From Aquabacter spiritensis (GTDB taxonomy: Bacteria > Pseudomonadota > Alphaproteobacteria > Rhizobiales > Xanthobacteraceae), in contig NZ_SMAI01000012.1 in assembly GCF_004346185.1 (NCBI RefSeq), positions 111,114-175,113 of the forward strand: a stretch of DNA of 64,000 nucleotides. Direction: 5' to 3'. A program made the translations under genes and the position numbers. A model generated the notes under the pieces. The model saw nothing but the letters and a program-made list of their open reading frames with translations, did no database searches and had not been told where the DNA came from. Below are positions 1-9,369 of the stretch, piece by piece; position 1 is the first letter of the stretch; each line of letters begins with the position of its first letter.

Positions 1-422
1 TTGAAGGCGGTATCCTTGCGCCCCTGCCGCTCGCCTTGCACCATTCCTGCGCGCTCGCCGACCGCGTCGAGGGCCGCCACCATCTGGGGCAAATAGGCCG
101 GATTGTTCTGCCCGTCCCCGTCCAGCAGCAGGAGAATCTCGCCGTGGGCCGCCCAGGCGCCGGTGGCCACCGCCGCCGACTTTCCGCAGGCCCTGCCGTG
201 GGTGAGGATCCGCATATAAGGTCGGCTCGCCGCCGCTCGGAGCAGCGCATCCGCTGTCCCGTCAGCCGAGCCGTCATCCACGAAGATGAGCTCATAGGCC
301 TCGGGCCGGAGGGCGGCGTCGATTTCCTCGATGAGGGGCGCGATATTCTCGGCCTCGTCCCGCACCGCGATGACGACCGAGAGACGCACCTTTTGCGGCG
401 CGTCGAGGGAAGCGAAGGTCAA
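1..422 (-). CDS. GT2-family glycosyltransferase (ArnC/DPM1-like), 3' end cut by window edge
   Basis: About 140 N-terminal residues are visible, starting LTFASLDAPQKVRLSVVIAV. The family-2 fold is clear: the nucleotide-binding strand (VRLSVVIAVRDEAENI), the DXD-type strand (ELIFVDDGSADGT) and LLLLDGDGQ. These are features of enzymes that move a sugar from a nucleotide sugar onto polyprenyl phosphate at the cytoplasmic face of the inner membrane. The proposed TTG start at 422 overlaps the stop of the upstream PAP2 gene (TTGA) and has an AGAGG about 7 nt before it. As third gene after a GT39 transferase and a PAP2 phosphatase, it probably makes the polyprenyl-linked sugar donor that the GT39 enzyme uses (inference). 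The sugar cannot be told from sequence, and the gene runs off the left edge. Confidence 0.85.
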   Translation of the reverse strand, partial: MTFASLDAPQKVRLSVVIAVRDEAENIAPLIEEIDAALRPEAYELIFVDDGSADGTADALLRAAASRPYMRILTHGRACGKSAAVATGAWAAHGEILLLLDGDGQNNPAYLPQMVAALDAVGERAGMVQGERQGRKDTAF

Positions 423-1294
423 GATCGAGCCTCTTCGAAGGCGGTCTGCGGGGCGGACGGCGGGACGAGGCGCGCGAGATGGCGCGCCGCCGGACCGGGC
501 TTCGGACGGATCGCGCCGTCGCCCGCCACGCAAAAGACCAGGCGGCGGGCGGCGAACAGCTTCACCATGAGCAGCGTAAAGGCGGCCGCAATCGCGCCGC
601 CGGCGAGAACGTCGCTCGGATAATGCGATCCGAGAATGACGCGGGAGGAGGCGACCAGAACCGCGATCGCAATCAGCGGGGTCCGCGCCCGGGGAAACAA
701 GGCTGCGAAGGCGACGGCGGTCGAGAACACGATCGCGCTGTGGCCCGACGGAAAGCTCGCATAGCTCGATTGCAGCGCCAGCCAGTCGAACGTGAGCTGG
801 GCATTCGGACCCGACAAATGAAGCGCCGCGTAAGGCCGCGCCCGGCCCAACGCATATTTCATCACCAGGACCAGCAATCCTGCCCCGGCGATCGAAACGA
901 ACAGAAATCCAAGCCGGGCCACCACCGATGCACCGATTCGCCGGCCTAGACCGGCCAGACGGGGCATCACGCCGAGAATTGCGAGGAGGCCGAGACCGAT
1001 CGGCCACAGCACAACACTCCCCAGTCCGAGCTCGGTGATGCGCTCGAACAGATGCACCACCCCTTGGGAAAGCCGCAGGCGCAGACCGGAGACCAAAGGG
1101 TCGACCAAGATCATGGAGGCGGCGGTGAGGCCCGCGATCAGAATCGTGAGCGCCGCCAATTCCACGATACCGGCCGTACCGATCCGCGGCCGCGGACCCC
1201 GGACCGGCCGACGCAGCAGATAGAGCCAGGCTTCACGCAGGCCGACAATGGCGGCCAGCGCGCTGTCCCGGACCTGTGCGGCGCTGTTCGTCAC
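419..1294 (-). CDS. PAP2-family membrane phosphatase
   Basis: A 291-residue integral membrane protein carrying all three PAP2 signature motifs: KYALGRARP (KX6RP), SFPSGHS (PSGH) and SRVILGSHYPSD (SRX5HX3D). Several hydrophobic segments separate them. Family members remove phosphate from lipid substrates such as phosphatidate, undecaprenyl pyrophosphate or lipid A (LpxE/LpxF). The start is GTG at 1294, overlapping the stop of the upstream GT39 gene by 4 nt (GTGA); its own stop overlaps the next gene. With transferases of the ArnT and ArnC types on both sides, lipid A dephosphorylation before or alongside sugar addition is a reasonable inference, but undecaprenyl pyrophosphate recycling is also possible. 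Confidence 0.85.
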   Translation of the reverse strand: MTNSAAQVRDSALAAIVGLREAWLYLLRRPVRGPRPRIGTAGIVELAALTILIAGLTAASMILVDPLVSGLRLRLSQGVVHLFERITELGLGSVVLWPIGLGLLAILGVMPRLAGLGRRIGASVVARLGFLFVSIAGAGLLVLVMKYALGRARPYAALHLSGPNAQLTFDWLALQSSYASFPSGHSAIVFSTAVAFAALFPRARTPLIAIAVLVASSRVILGSHYPSDVLAGGAIAAAFTLLMVKLFAARRLVFCVAGDGAIRPKPGPAARHLARLVPPSAPQTAFEEARS

Positions 1295-3030
1295 GGGGTG
1301 GCCTCCTGGGGCCGGAACACGGTGATCACGACATTGCGCCCGCCATTATAGGTGAAGCCGGCAATGCTCGATGTCGCCTTATAGCGCAGGCCGATCTCCC
1401 GCGCCCGCTGCTCGAACAGTGGCACCATGTTGGCGCCGAGAAACGCCATCGTACACCCGCCTTGCTTCAGCAGGTCGGCCGCCGCGACCGGATTGGTGAA
1501 CCGCAGGTCGGTGCCGATCAAAAAGGCGAGGCTCGGCTCCTGATACGGCACCGTCGCAATATTGCCCGCCGGGCAGCCGGCCTCGGCGGCGATCGCGGCG
1601 AGGCGCTCGGAAATCCACACCGCGCGCATCTGCGGCAGCAGGAACTGATAGACGCCGGCATAGAGCAGCAGCGCTCCGACCGCGGCGAGGAGAAATCCCG
1701 CTTCGGTGCCCGCGGTCGGCACGCGCCGCGCCGCGAGAAACAGGCACACCAGAGCCCCAGCCAAGAGCGGCGCCGCGGCCACAGCATAGCCCCAGGAGCC
1801 GCCGAACCAGACGAAGCCCGCCGTCATAACCCCTGCCAAAATGCAGCCGAGAATCGGCCATAGCCCCCTCAGATCGCGCAGACGTCGGCCCACGGCATCC
1901 AAAGCGCCCCGCTCGAGTGCCAGAGCGGTCAGGATGGCGAGGGCGGGATAAAGCGGCAGAACGTAATGCGGGAGCTTGGTGACGGCGATCTCGAACACCA
2001 GCCAGCAAGGCACGATCGACGCCAGGAGAAAGCGCACCGCCGGCTCCCGGCGATTGCGCCATGCGAACGGCACCGCCATCGCCACCAGCACGACGGCGGG
2101 CCAGAACGTGCCCCAGATCGCGAGAAGATAGGTGCCCGGCGGCCCCCAATGTCCCTCGGCCCCCTCGGCCACCTTGCCGAGCATATCGACACCCACCGCA
2201 TGCTCGTAGAAGGCGCCGTCGGTGACGTAATAGATCGCGACAAACCAGGGCAGACACAACAGCGCGCACCAAGCGAGGCCGGGCAACGGCATCAGCACGC
2301 GCATGAAAGCCGCCGAACGGTCCAGCAACGCCAGGACGAGGAATGGCAGACCGACGAAGATCGGCGCGAGCGGTCCCTTGACGAGGATGCCGGCGGCGAG
2401 GCCCGTCCAGAAAATCGCCGCGAGCCCGAGATCCCCGCGCACCGGCATTGGGCGTGACATATAGGCCCGCGCGAGCGCGCCGAGCGAGGCGAGAATGGTG
2501 AAAAGCAGCACCGCATCGGTTTTGGCGAGCCGCGCCTCGACACCGAGCAGGACGCAGCTCGCCATCATCAGCCCGGCGAGAAGCGCACCGCGTCGCGCAA
2601 CGAAGGGCAGCGCGGTCCAATAGGTCAGGAGCACCGCGCCGACGGCCGCGAGCAGAGAGGGGATGCGGTAGAAAAAGATGGTCGTGCGGGCGGAGGGTCC
2701 CACCACCGCCTCGGCGGCCGCCACGCTCGCCGCCTGCAACCAATAGATGCCGACCGGCTTTTTATGCCGTGCCTGTTCCTTGTAGCGGATGTCGACGAAA
2801 TTCCCGCTCTCCAGCATCTGCTTGGTGGCCTGGGAGAAGCGGGCCTCGTCACGATCGATCGGCGAGAGCGTGAAAATGCCGGGAAGGAAGGCGACCAGCG
2901 CGATCAGGACGAGAAACAGGCTCGCCCGTACATGCGTCGCCGATGCGGCATCAAGTCCGCGCGCGAAGAAGAACGACGCGGACGGGCGCGCCGCCGTGCG
3001 TCCGCTGATGGCAGGCTCGGAAATCGCCAT
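1291..3030 (-). CDS. GT39-family glycosyltransferase (ArnT-like)
   Basis: A 579-residue polytopic protein. Near the N-terminus, after the first membrane helix, is SPIDRDEARF, the acidic first periplasmic loop typical of GT-C enzymes such as ArnT. It is followed by KKPVGIYWLQAA, then about ten further hydrophobic helices and a periplasmic C-terminal domain. These enzymes transfer sugars from polyprenyl-phosphate donors onto lipid A or core in the periplasm. I chose ATG 3030 (MAISEPAISG) because the open frame upstream of it is low-complexity and has no membrane-protein character. First gene of a tightly overlapping three-gene operon. The sugar is unknown: rhizobial relatives include galacturonic-acid transferases of the Rgt type. 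Confidence 0.85.
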   Translation of the reverse strand: MAISEPAISGRTAARPSASFFFARGLDAASATHVRASLFLVLIALVAFLPGIFTLSPIDRDEARFSQATKQMLESGNFVDIRYKEQARHKKPVGIYWLQAASVAAAEAVVGPSARTTIFFYRIPSLLAAVGAVLLTYWTALPFVARRGALLAGLMMASCVLLGVEARLAKTDAVLLFTILASLGALARAYMSRPMPVRGDLGLAAIFWTGLAAGILVKGPLAPIFVGLPFLVLALLDRSAAFMRVLMPLPGLAWCALLCLPWFVAIYYVTDGAFYEHAVGVDMLGKVAEGAEGHWGPPGTYLLAIWGTFWPAVVLVAMAVPFAWRNRREPAVRFLLASIVPCWLVFEIAVTKLPHYVLPLYPALAILTALALERGALDAVGRRLRDLRGLWPILGCILAGVMTAGFVWFGGSWGYAVAAAPLLAGALVCLFLAARRVPTAGTEAGFLLAAVGALLLYAGVYQFLLPQMRAVWISERLAAIAAEAGCPAGNIATVPYQEPSLAFLIGTDLRFTNPVAAADLLKQGGCTMAFLGANMVPLFEQRAREIGLRYKATSSIAGFTYNGGRNVVITVFRPQEATP

Positions 3031-3241
3031 GCGAAGGTTTGGATCCGGTCGTTTTGGGCGCGGGACAATAGCAGAAACGTCCGGACCGGAAAGGTGCCAT
3101 TCCCGATGCGAGCGGACGCGCCTTGCTCGTCCGCACCACTGGCCGGGCAGCACGGCGGAAAAATGGCGGTGCCGACCGCTATTCCTCTAACGGCCTACGC
3201 CGATATCCCGCGGCGGCGGAGGCCGGCCGGCGGGACGATTA

Positions 3242-3430
3242 TCACTTGGTCAGGATCAGCTTGTCCTGTGCGGTCAGCCGGAGCTGGTAGGTCTGGGCGC
3301 CGTGGGCGATGGTGATCACGCGCGAGTCCGTGAACAGATCCCGACTGTCGAGCCTTTCCTCGGCCATCGGTATCACGCGGGCCTTGCTGTGCGCTGACCA
3401 GGCTGGGCCCCTGTGTTCATGCTTGGTCAT
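3242..3430 (-). CDS. hemP: Hemin uptake protein HemP
   Basis: A 62-residue protein whose C-terminal half (SRDLFTDSRVITIAHGAQ, then YQLRLTAQDKLILTK) fits the HemP family: the SRxLF start, the IxHxGxxYxLRxT core and the terminal KLILTK. HemP proteins are small, usually iron-regulated and tied to haem uptake; in some Burkholderiales HemP acts as an activator of haem-uptake genes. No haem receptor lies next to it, so it stands alone here. The 110 nt upstream are AT-rich compared with the surroundings and contain an Irr-box-like sequence, supporting iron control. Confidence 0.85.
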   Translation of the reverse strand: MTKHEHRGPAWSAHSKARVIPMAEERLDSRDLFTDSRVITIAHGAQTYQLRLTAQDKLILTK

Positions 3431-3487
3431 TTGAACGACTCCAAATTAAAATCGCACAAAACAGCGATCTGACAAGTCTTCGCTGAA

Positions 3488-3504
3488 TTTAGAACAGTTC
3501 AATA
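3488..3504 (-). promoter_or_regulatory. Irr-type iron control element (ICE-like) upstream of hemP
   Basis: TTTAGAACAGTTCAATA matches the rhizobial ICE consensus as I recall it (TTTAGAA-N3-TTCTAAA) at all left-arm positions and most of the right arm. It lies about 58-74 bp before the hemP start, in a short AT-rich stretch. Irr is the iron regulator of Rhizobiales. This is a motif match only. Confidence 0.55.
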
Positions 3505-3642
3505 ATTGCTGTTCTTGATCTCCCGCTAGTTAATACAGGATCGCATGGAAATCAACGCAGCCAGCCTCCGCATCCGCGCATGGCGAGAATCGAAAGGGAG
3601 AAGCCAAGAAGGAGAAGGCCGGGCTGGTGGGTACGACAATGG

Positions 3643-6600
3643 CTATTCCGCCGGGTGCGGCGCCGCGACGTCCGGCTTCGTCCCCTCGCCCGAGATCGCG
3701 CGGGAGACGGCTCGATCGAGCCGGTCGAGATAGAGGTAGACCACAGGCGTGATGTAGAGCGTGAGGACCTGCGACACCAGAAGCCCGCCCACCACCGCAA
3801 TGCCCAGAGGCTGGCGCAGCTCCGACCCCGCACCGGCACCGATGGCGATCGGCAGAACGCCGAAGATCGCGGCGAGCGTCGTCATCATGATTGGCCGAAA
3901 ACGCAGCAGGCAGGCCTCGCGAATCGCCTCCTGCGCATCGACGCCCTGGCGCCGACGCTCCAGGGCGAAGTCGATCATCATGATCGCGTTTTTCTTCACG
4001 ATCCCGACCAGCATGACGATGCCGATCAGCGCGATCACCGAAAGCTCCATCTTGAACGCCATCAGCGTGAGCAGCGCCCCGATGCCGGCGGAGGGGAGGC
4101 CGGAGAGAATCGTGATCGGGTGGATGAAGCTCTCATACAGGATGCCGAGCACGATATAGATCACCACCACTGCGGCGAGGATCAGCAGCGGCTGGTTGCT
4201 CAACGAACTCTGAAACACCTGCGCCGAGCCCTGGAACCCGGTGGAGACATTCGGTGGCAGCCCCGCCTCGTCCTCCGCGGCGCGAATCGCATCCACCGCC
4301 TGGCCGAGGGAAACCCCCGGCGCGAGGTTGAAGGAGATGGTGACGGCCGGCTGCTGTTGCTGGTGGGCGATTTGGAGCGGTCCGACGGTGCGCCGGATCT
4401 CTGCGACCGTTTCGAGCGGCACGACGGCACCGCCCGTCGTGCGCAGATAGACGCGGGCGAGATCGGTCGCGTCCTGCTGGAAACGCGGCTGTGCCTCGAC
4501 GATGACGGCATATTGGTTGGTCGAGGTATAGAGCGTCGCCACCTGACGGGTACCGAACTGGGTGTAGAGCGCGTTGCGCAGTTGGTCCTCGGTGATGCCG
4601 ACAGCCGCCGCTTTGTCCTTGTCGAGGTCGATGGTGAGCTGGGGATTGGTGATCTGCAGATCGGACGTGACGTCGCGCAATTGGGGTAAGCCGGAAAGAC
4701 GTTCCTCCATCCGGCTCGCCGAAGGGTAAAGCGCATCGGAATCCGAACTTTGCAGCGTGTATTGATACTGGCTCTTGGAGGCGACGCCGCCGACATTGAT
4801 GTTCTGGACAGGTTGGAAGAACACCTTCACGCCGGGAATGCCCGACACCCGACGGCGCAGATCCTGAATCAATTCGAACGCGCTCTTTTCGCGCTCCGCC
4901 CGTGGCTTCAGCGCGACGAACAAGCGTCCCGAATTGGCCGTGCGGGAGATCCCGGTAGCCCCGGCCGTGTAGACGAGATAGGCGACGCTCGGATCACTCC
5001 GCACCGCCGCCGCCACAGCTTTCTGGCGCTCGACCATGGCATCGAAGGAAATGTCGGTCGCCGCCTCGACCGTTCCGGTGATGAAGCCGTTATCCTCGGT
5101 CGGAAAGAAGCCTTTGGGGATCACCACATAGAGATAGACGGAGAGCCCGATCGTGGCGAAGGTCACGACCAGCATGAAGGGGCGACGGCGCAGAACGAAA
5201 TCGAGGCTGTTCCGGTAGCCGGCGAGCCACAGGTCAAACATCCGCTCGCTCATGCGGAACAGGAGATTGGGCCTTTTGCGATGGTCCACCGGCTTCAGAA
5301 GCCGTGCGCAGAGCATGGGCGTGAGGGTGAGCGAGACGAAGCCCGACACCAGGATCGCGACCGAGATGGTGACGGCGAACTCGCGGAACACCCGCCCCAC
5401 GACCCCGCCCATGAACAGCACCGGGATGAACACCGCGACCAGCGACAGCGTCATAGAGATGATGGTGAAACTGATCTCGCGCGAACCCAGAATAGCCGCC
5501 TTGAAGGGGCGCTCGCCGTTCTCGATGTGGCGATAGATATTCTCCAGCACGACGATGGCGTCGTCGACGACAAAGCCGACGCACAGCGTCAAAGCGAGCA
5601 GCGTCATGTTGTTGATGGAGAAGTCCAGCACCCACATGGCCGCGAAGGTGGCGACGATCGACAAGGGCAGCGCGAGCGAGGGAATGAGGGTCGCTCGAAC
5701 ATTGCGCAGGAAGAGAAAGATCACCAGAACGACGAGGACGATCGCCTCGAGCAGCGTTTTCTGCACGTCGTGGACGGCATCGCGGATCGAAACGGAACGG
5801 TCGTTCAGCACCTCGATATTGACCGCACCCGGCACCTGCGCACGGTACTGGTCGAGATGGGCCCGGACCTCGTCGACCACCGCTACAGTGTTCGCGTCCG
5901 GCTGACGCACCACGGCGAGGACGATGGCGCGCGAATCGTTGAACCAGCTCGCCACCCGTTCATTTTCGACACCGTCACTGATGCGGGCGATCTCGTCGAG
6001 CCGCACCGGCGCACCGTTGCGCCAGGCGACGATCAGCCGGCGGAACGGCTCTGCGTCGGCCTTCGACGTCCCCATGTCGATGGTCAAGCTCTGACGCGGC
6101 CCCGCCAACTGGCCGATCGGGGTATTGGAGGCGGCGGCCTCAATGGCGGTGCGGATGTCGGCGGCCGATATGTTCCGAACCCCTGCGGCCGCCGGATCGA
6201 CGCGGATGCGCACCGCATATTTCTGGCTGCCATAGATTTGGACCTGAGCGACGCCGGGCAATTGCGAAATCTGCTGGCCGATGATCGTGTCGGCATATTC
6301 GTTGACAGCCGAAAGCGGCAGCGTGTCGGATGAGACCGCGAGCAGGATCACCGGCGCGTCGGCGGGGTTGACCTTCCGGAAGCTCGGCGGCGTGGTCATC
6401 TCGTCCGGCAGCTGACGCTGGGCGATCGACAAGGCGGACTGCACGTCGAGGGCCGCGTCGTCGATGTTGCGCGCGAGGTCGAACTGAATGGTGATCGAGC
6501 TAGACCCTTGCGTGCTCGACGATGTGAGGGAGGTGATCCCCGAAATGGTCGAAAGCTGGCGCTCGATCGGCGTCGCCACCGCTGTCGCCATGGTCTCCGG

Positions 6601-6762
6601 GCTGGCACCGGGAAGCGTGGCGGTGATGCTGATGGTCGGAAAATCCACCCGGGGCAAGGCCGCAACCGGCAGAAGCCGGTAGGCGAAAAGGCCCGCGACG
6701 ATCAGTGAGACCATCATCAAGCAGGTCATCACCGGTCGGCGGATGCACATTTCGGAGAACAT
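3643..6762 (-). CDS. RND efflux pump inner-membrane subunit (MdtB/MdtC-AcrB type)
   Basis: A 1039-residue protein of normal HAE1-RND length. The N-terminus (MFSEMCIRRPVMTCLMM) is the usual first helix, followed by a porter domain beginning FPTISITATLPGASPETMA, a helix bundle with GFVVDDAIVVLENIYRHIE (the conserved Asp pair of the proton relay in helix 4), a second porter half and a second helix bundle (GIVMLVGIVKKNAIMMIDFA). The sequence pattern resembles MdtB/MdtC more than AcrB. It follows its adaptor by 4 nt on the same strand, so the two are an operon. No outer-membrane channel gene is nearby, so it probably borrows a TolC-type protein encoded elsewhere. Substrates are unknown. Confidence 0.93.
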   Translation of the reverse strand: MFSEMCIRRPVMTCLMMVSLIVAGLFAYRLLPVAALPRVDFPTISITATLPGASPETMATAVATPIERQLSTISGITSLTSSSTQGSSSITIQFDLARNIDDAALDVQSALSIAQRQLPDEMTTPPSFRKVNPADAPVILLAVSSDTLPLSAVNEYADTIIGQQISQLPGVAQVQIYGSQKYAVRIRVDPAAAGVRNISAADIRTAIEAAASNTPIGQLAGPRQSLTIDMGTSKADAEPFRRLIVAWRNGAPVRLDEIARISDGVENERVASWFNDSRAIVLAVVRQPDANTVAVVDEVRAHLDQYRAQVPGAVNIEVLNDRSVSIRDAVHDVQKTLLEAIVLVVLVIFLFLRNVRATLIPSLALPLSIVATFAAMWVLDFSINNMTLLALTLCVGFVVDDAIVVLENIYRHIENGERPFKAAILGSREISFTIISMTLSLVAVFIPVLFMGGVVGRVFREFAVTISVAILVSGFVSLTLTPMLCARLLKPVDHRKRPNLLFRMSERMFDLWLAGYRNSLDFVLRRRPFMLVVTFATIGLSVYLYVVIPKGFFPTEDNGFITGTVEAATDISFDAMVERQKAVAAAVRSDPSVAYLVYTAGATGISRTANSGRLFVALKPRAEREKSAFELIQDLRRRVSGIPGVKVFFQPVQNINVGGVASKSQYQYTLQSSDSDALYPSASRMEERLSGLPQLRDVTSDLQITNPQLTIDLDKDKAAAVGITEDQLRNALYTQFGTRQVATLYTSTNQYAVIVEAQPRFQQDATDLARVYLRTTGGAVVPLETVAEIRRTVGPLQIAHQQQQPAVTISFNLAPGVSLGQAVDAIRAAEDEAGLPPNVSTGFQGSAQVFQSSLSNQPLLILAAVVVIYIVLGILYESFIHPITILSGLPSAGIGALLTLMAFKMELSVIALIGIVMLVGIVKKNAIMMIDFALERRRQGVDAQEAIREACLLRFRPIMMTTLAAIFGVLPIAIGAGAGSELRQPLGIAVVGGLLVSQVLTLYITPVVYLYLDRLDRAVSRAISGEGTKPDVAAPHPAE

Positions 6763-6766
6763 GGCG

Positions 6767-7930
6767 TCAGCTCCCGGCGGCCGGTGCCCCGGTCTGGCGC
6801 TTGATGTCCACCCTTGCGCCGTTGCGGAGAGCGAGTTGTCCCTGTGTGACGACCGTCTCGCCGCCCGCGAGACCCGATATGATCACCGCCTCGCCGTCGA
6901 TGGTCCGGCTGACGCCGACCGGCACCACCTTCGCGGTGTTGTTCTCGATCACGAAAACGAAGGTCCCGGCTTGGCCACTCTGCACCGCCTCGGCGGGGAC
7001 GGTGACCATGTTCGGCTCCATCCGCAGCGTGACGGTGACGTCCCCGAGCGTTCCCGGCCACAGCCGCTCGTCGGCGTTCTCGAATTGCGCCCGCACCATG
7101 AGGGTGCCGGTCTGAGGATCGATCGTGTTGTCCAGCGCCGCGACCCGCCCGCCGGACACCCGCTCGTCCGAGCCCTGCAGACGGAACCGCACGTCGGCTC
7201 GGGCCATATTGGTGCGCAACTCCGTCAGATAGCGCTCCGGCACGCCGAAGGCGATGTAGATCGGCTTGATCTGCCGGATCGTCGCCAGCGTGTCGTCGAC
7301 CCGGATCACGGCACCCGGACGCACCCCGGACACCCCCATGCGCCCCGTCACCGGGGCCTTGATCTCATAATAGGAGCGCTGAACTTGCAGGGCCTGAAGG
7401 TTCGCCTCGTTCTGCTGGACGGTCGCGCGCTGAACGTCGACAGTCGTCTTCGCGTCGTCCACCTGAACTTGCGAGACCGCGCTGCGGGCCAAAAGCCCAA
7501 CATAGCGCTCGACATCGCGCTGCGCCTTTTCGAGCTGGGTCTTGTCCCGCGAGAGCGTCGCCTGTGCCTGGAGGATTTGCGCATCGATTTCGCGGGGATC
7601 GAGGACGAACAGAATGTCGCCTTCCTTCACGGCGGCACCATCCTCGAACCGCACCTCCTCGACCCGGCTCGCCACCCGCGTGCGGATCGTCACCGTAACC
7701 ATCGGCTCGACCGTGCCCAGCGCGTCGACGCGCAGCGGCACGTCCTTTCGGACGGCGGTTGCCGCGACCACCGGAATGGCCCGGTTACCGGCCGGCTGCG
7801 CATTTGCGGCGACGCCGCTTTTACCGGTGAAAGCACCGCTCTGCCAGAGCCATCCTCCGGCGCCGACCATAGCCAGCACCGCAAGCGTCAGCAGAAGCCG
7901 CACGCCGCGTGATCTCGTCCCCGATGCCAT
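6767..7930 (-). CDS. RND efflux periplasmic adaptor (MdtA-like membrane fusion protein)
   Basis: A 387-residue HlyD/AcrA-type adaptor. It has an N-terminal membrane anchor (residues about 11-32), a barrel-sandwich half (LRVDALGTVEPMVTVTIRTR), a coiled-coil hairpin near residues 115-180 (LEKAQRDVERYVGLLARSA), the second lipoyl half (IKAPVTGRMGVSGVRPGAVI) and a beta-barrel/membrane-proximal region. It links the inner-membrane pump encoded 4 nt downstream to an outer-membrane channel. A palindrome about 90 nt upstream may be the operator of the two-gene operon. Confidence 0.92.
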   Translation of the reverse strand: MASGTRSRGVRLLLTLAVLAMVGAGGWLWQSGAFTGKSGVAANAQPAGNRAIPVVAATAVRKDVPLRVDALGTVEPMVTVTIRTRVASRVEEVRFEDGAAVKEGDILFVLDPREIDAQILQAQATLSRDKTQLEKAQRDVERYVGLLARSAVSQVQVDDAKTTVDVQRATVQQNEANLQALQVQRSYYEIKAPVTGRMGVSGVRPGAVIRVDDTLATIRQIKPIYIAFGVPERYLTELRTNMARADVRFRLQGSDERVSGGRVAALDNTIDPQTGTLMVRAQFENADERLWPGTLGDVTVTLRMEPNMVTVPAEAVQSGQAGTFVFVIENNTAKVVPVGVSRTIDGEAVIISGLAGGETVVTQGQLALRNGARVDIKRQTGAPAAGS

Positions 7931-8017
7931 TAGGTTCCTCGAACCGCCTCGGCCGCCCGCAACGATGTCCCGCCGCGGCCTGACCTCGGTCGCGAGGGTA
8001 CACGCAGCCTGTTTGCA

Positions 8018-8041
8018 TTGCGATCACGATATCGTTCGCAA
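8018..8041. promoter_or_regulatory. Dyad element upstream of the RND efflux operon
   Basis: TTGCGA and TCGCAA form matched 6-bp arms 12 nt apart, and the spacer contains a second perfect palindrome (ACGATATCGT), slightly off-centre. It lies 88-111 bp before the adaptor start, in the gap between the aminotransferase stop and the efflux operon. Dyads like this are typical operators for TetR or MarR repressors, but no regulator gene is adjacent. Confidence 0.4.
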
Positions 8042-8096
8042 GGCTTACCATCTTGTCATGTTTGCCGGCGATTCCAAGCCCTTTGGTGGTGCCCCC

Positions 8097-9296
8097 TCAC
8101 CGCCAGACGGACACCGCTCGTCCGAGCCGCTCCAATGCGAGGTCGAGGGTGGCGTCGTTCTTTGCGAAGCAGAAGCGCACCACCGAGCGCACCGCGTTCT
8201 CGGCGTAAAAGGCAGAGACAGGAATGGCTGCGACGCCGTGGGCGCGGACGAGGTCCAGGCAGAATTGCTCATCGTCCAAGGATGAATCGACGGCCGCGAG
8301 GTCCACGGTCAGAAAATAGGTCCCGGCACTCGGCAGCACCGGCAGGCCCAGCGCAGTCAGTCCCGCAGTCAGGTGGTCGCGGGCGCGCTGCAGGTCCGAC
8401 CGCATTGCGTCAAAATAGGCTTCGTCTTTGCCGAGACCATAAGCGACGGCGGTCTGGAGATTGGGCGGCGTCGTGAAGGTGAGAAACTGATGCGCCTTGC
8501 TCAGCACGCGCATCAGAGGCGGCGCCGCGCAGACCAATCCGACCTTCCATCCGGTCATGCCGAATATCTTTCCGGCGGAACCAATCTTGACGGTGCGCTC
8601 GCGCATGCCGGGCAATGCCATCATCGGCAGATGACGACGGCCGTCGAACACGATGTGCTCCCAGACCTCGTCGCAAACTGCAATTACATCATAGCGCAGG
8701 CAGAAATCGGCGAGCAGCTCCATTTCGGCGCGGCAGTGCACCACACCGGTCGGGTTCTGCGGATTGTTGAACAGGACCAGTTTGGTGCGCGCGGAGAAGA
8801 CGGCCGCGAGCGCGCCCTCGGTGATGCGCCAGGCCGGCGGCTCCAGGCGGATCAGCTTCGGCACGCCGCCGGCGCGCAGGACGAGCGGGAGATAGGCATC
8901 GTAGAGCGGTTGAAACAGCACGACCTCGTCGCCCGGCTCGATGAGGGCGAACAGCGCGCCGGCCAATGCCTCCGTGGCACCGGACGTGACCATGACTTCA
9001 CAGTCGGAATCGAGCGCAAGACCTTGCCAGCGCCGATAATGGTCCGCCGCCGCGCGGCGCAGCTCCGGCAACCCCATCATCGGGGGATACTGGTTCCACC
9101 CCTCGATCAGGGCCTCGGCCGCCTTGGCGCGGACATCGGCGGGACCGGGATCGTCGGGAAAGCCCTGGCCGAGATTGACCGCCTGGTGCTCCCGCGCCAA
9201 TCCCGACATGACCTCGAAGATCGTGGTCGGAAGGTTGGAATAGACCGGATTGAAGCTGCGGGCCGGGGACGTCCCGACGGAGGGGGAGAGAGGCAT
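8097..9296 (-). CDS. Class I/II PLP-dependent aminotransferase
   Basis: About 399 residues with the fold-type I aminotransferase pattern: NLGQGFPDDPGP near the N-terminus, GATEALAGALFALIEPGDEV, the cofactor-binding NNPQNPTGVV, CDEVWEHIVFDG, and SAGKIFGMTGWKVG, whose first lysine should carry PLP. The C-terminal substrate arginine falls in RSVVRFCFAKN. It resembles the YbdL/kynurenine or methionine aminotransferase group; the amino donor cannot be fixed from sequence. ATG 9296 (MPLSPSVG) is taken as start; a GTG at 9317 is an alternative. No ribosome site is strong at either. Confidence 0.9.
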   Translation of the reverse strand: MPLSPSVGTSPARSFNPVYSNLPTTIFEVMSGLAREHQAVNLGQGFPDDPGPADVRAKAAEALIEGWNQYPPMMGLPELRRAAADHYRRWQGLALDSDCEVMVTSGATEALAGALFALIEPGDEVVLFQPLYDAYLPLVLRAGGVPKLIRLEPPAWRITEGALAAVFSARTKLVLFNNPQNPTGVVHCRAEMELLADFCLRYDVIAVCDEVWEHIVFDGRRHLPMMALPGMRERTVKIGSAGKIFGMTGWKVGLVCAAPPLMRVLSKAHQFLTFTTPPNLQTAVAYGLGKDEAYFDAMRSDLQRARDHLTAGLTALGLPVLPSAGTYFLTVDLAAVDSSLDDEQFCLDLVRAHGVAAIPVSAFYAENAVRSVVRFCFAKNDATLDLALERLGRAVSVWR

Positions 9297-9369
9297 GACG
9301 GCGCGAACTCTGGGCACGGCTGAATCAACCCGGCTCTACCCGGTTTGGCCAAGCCGCGAAAGCGCAGTG

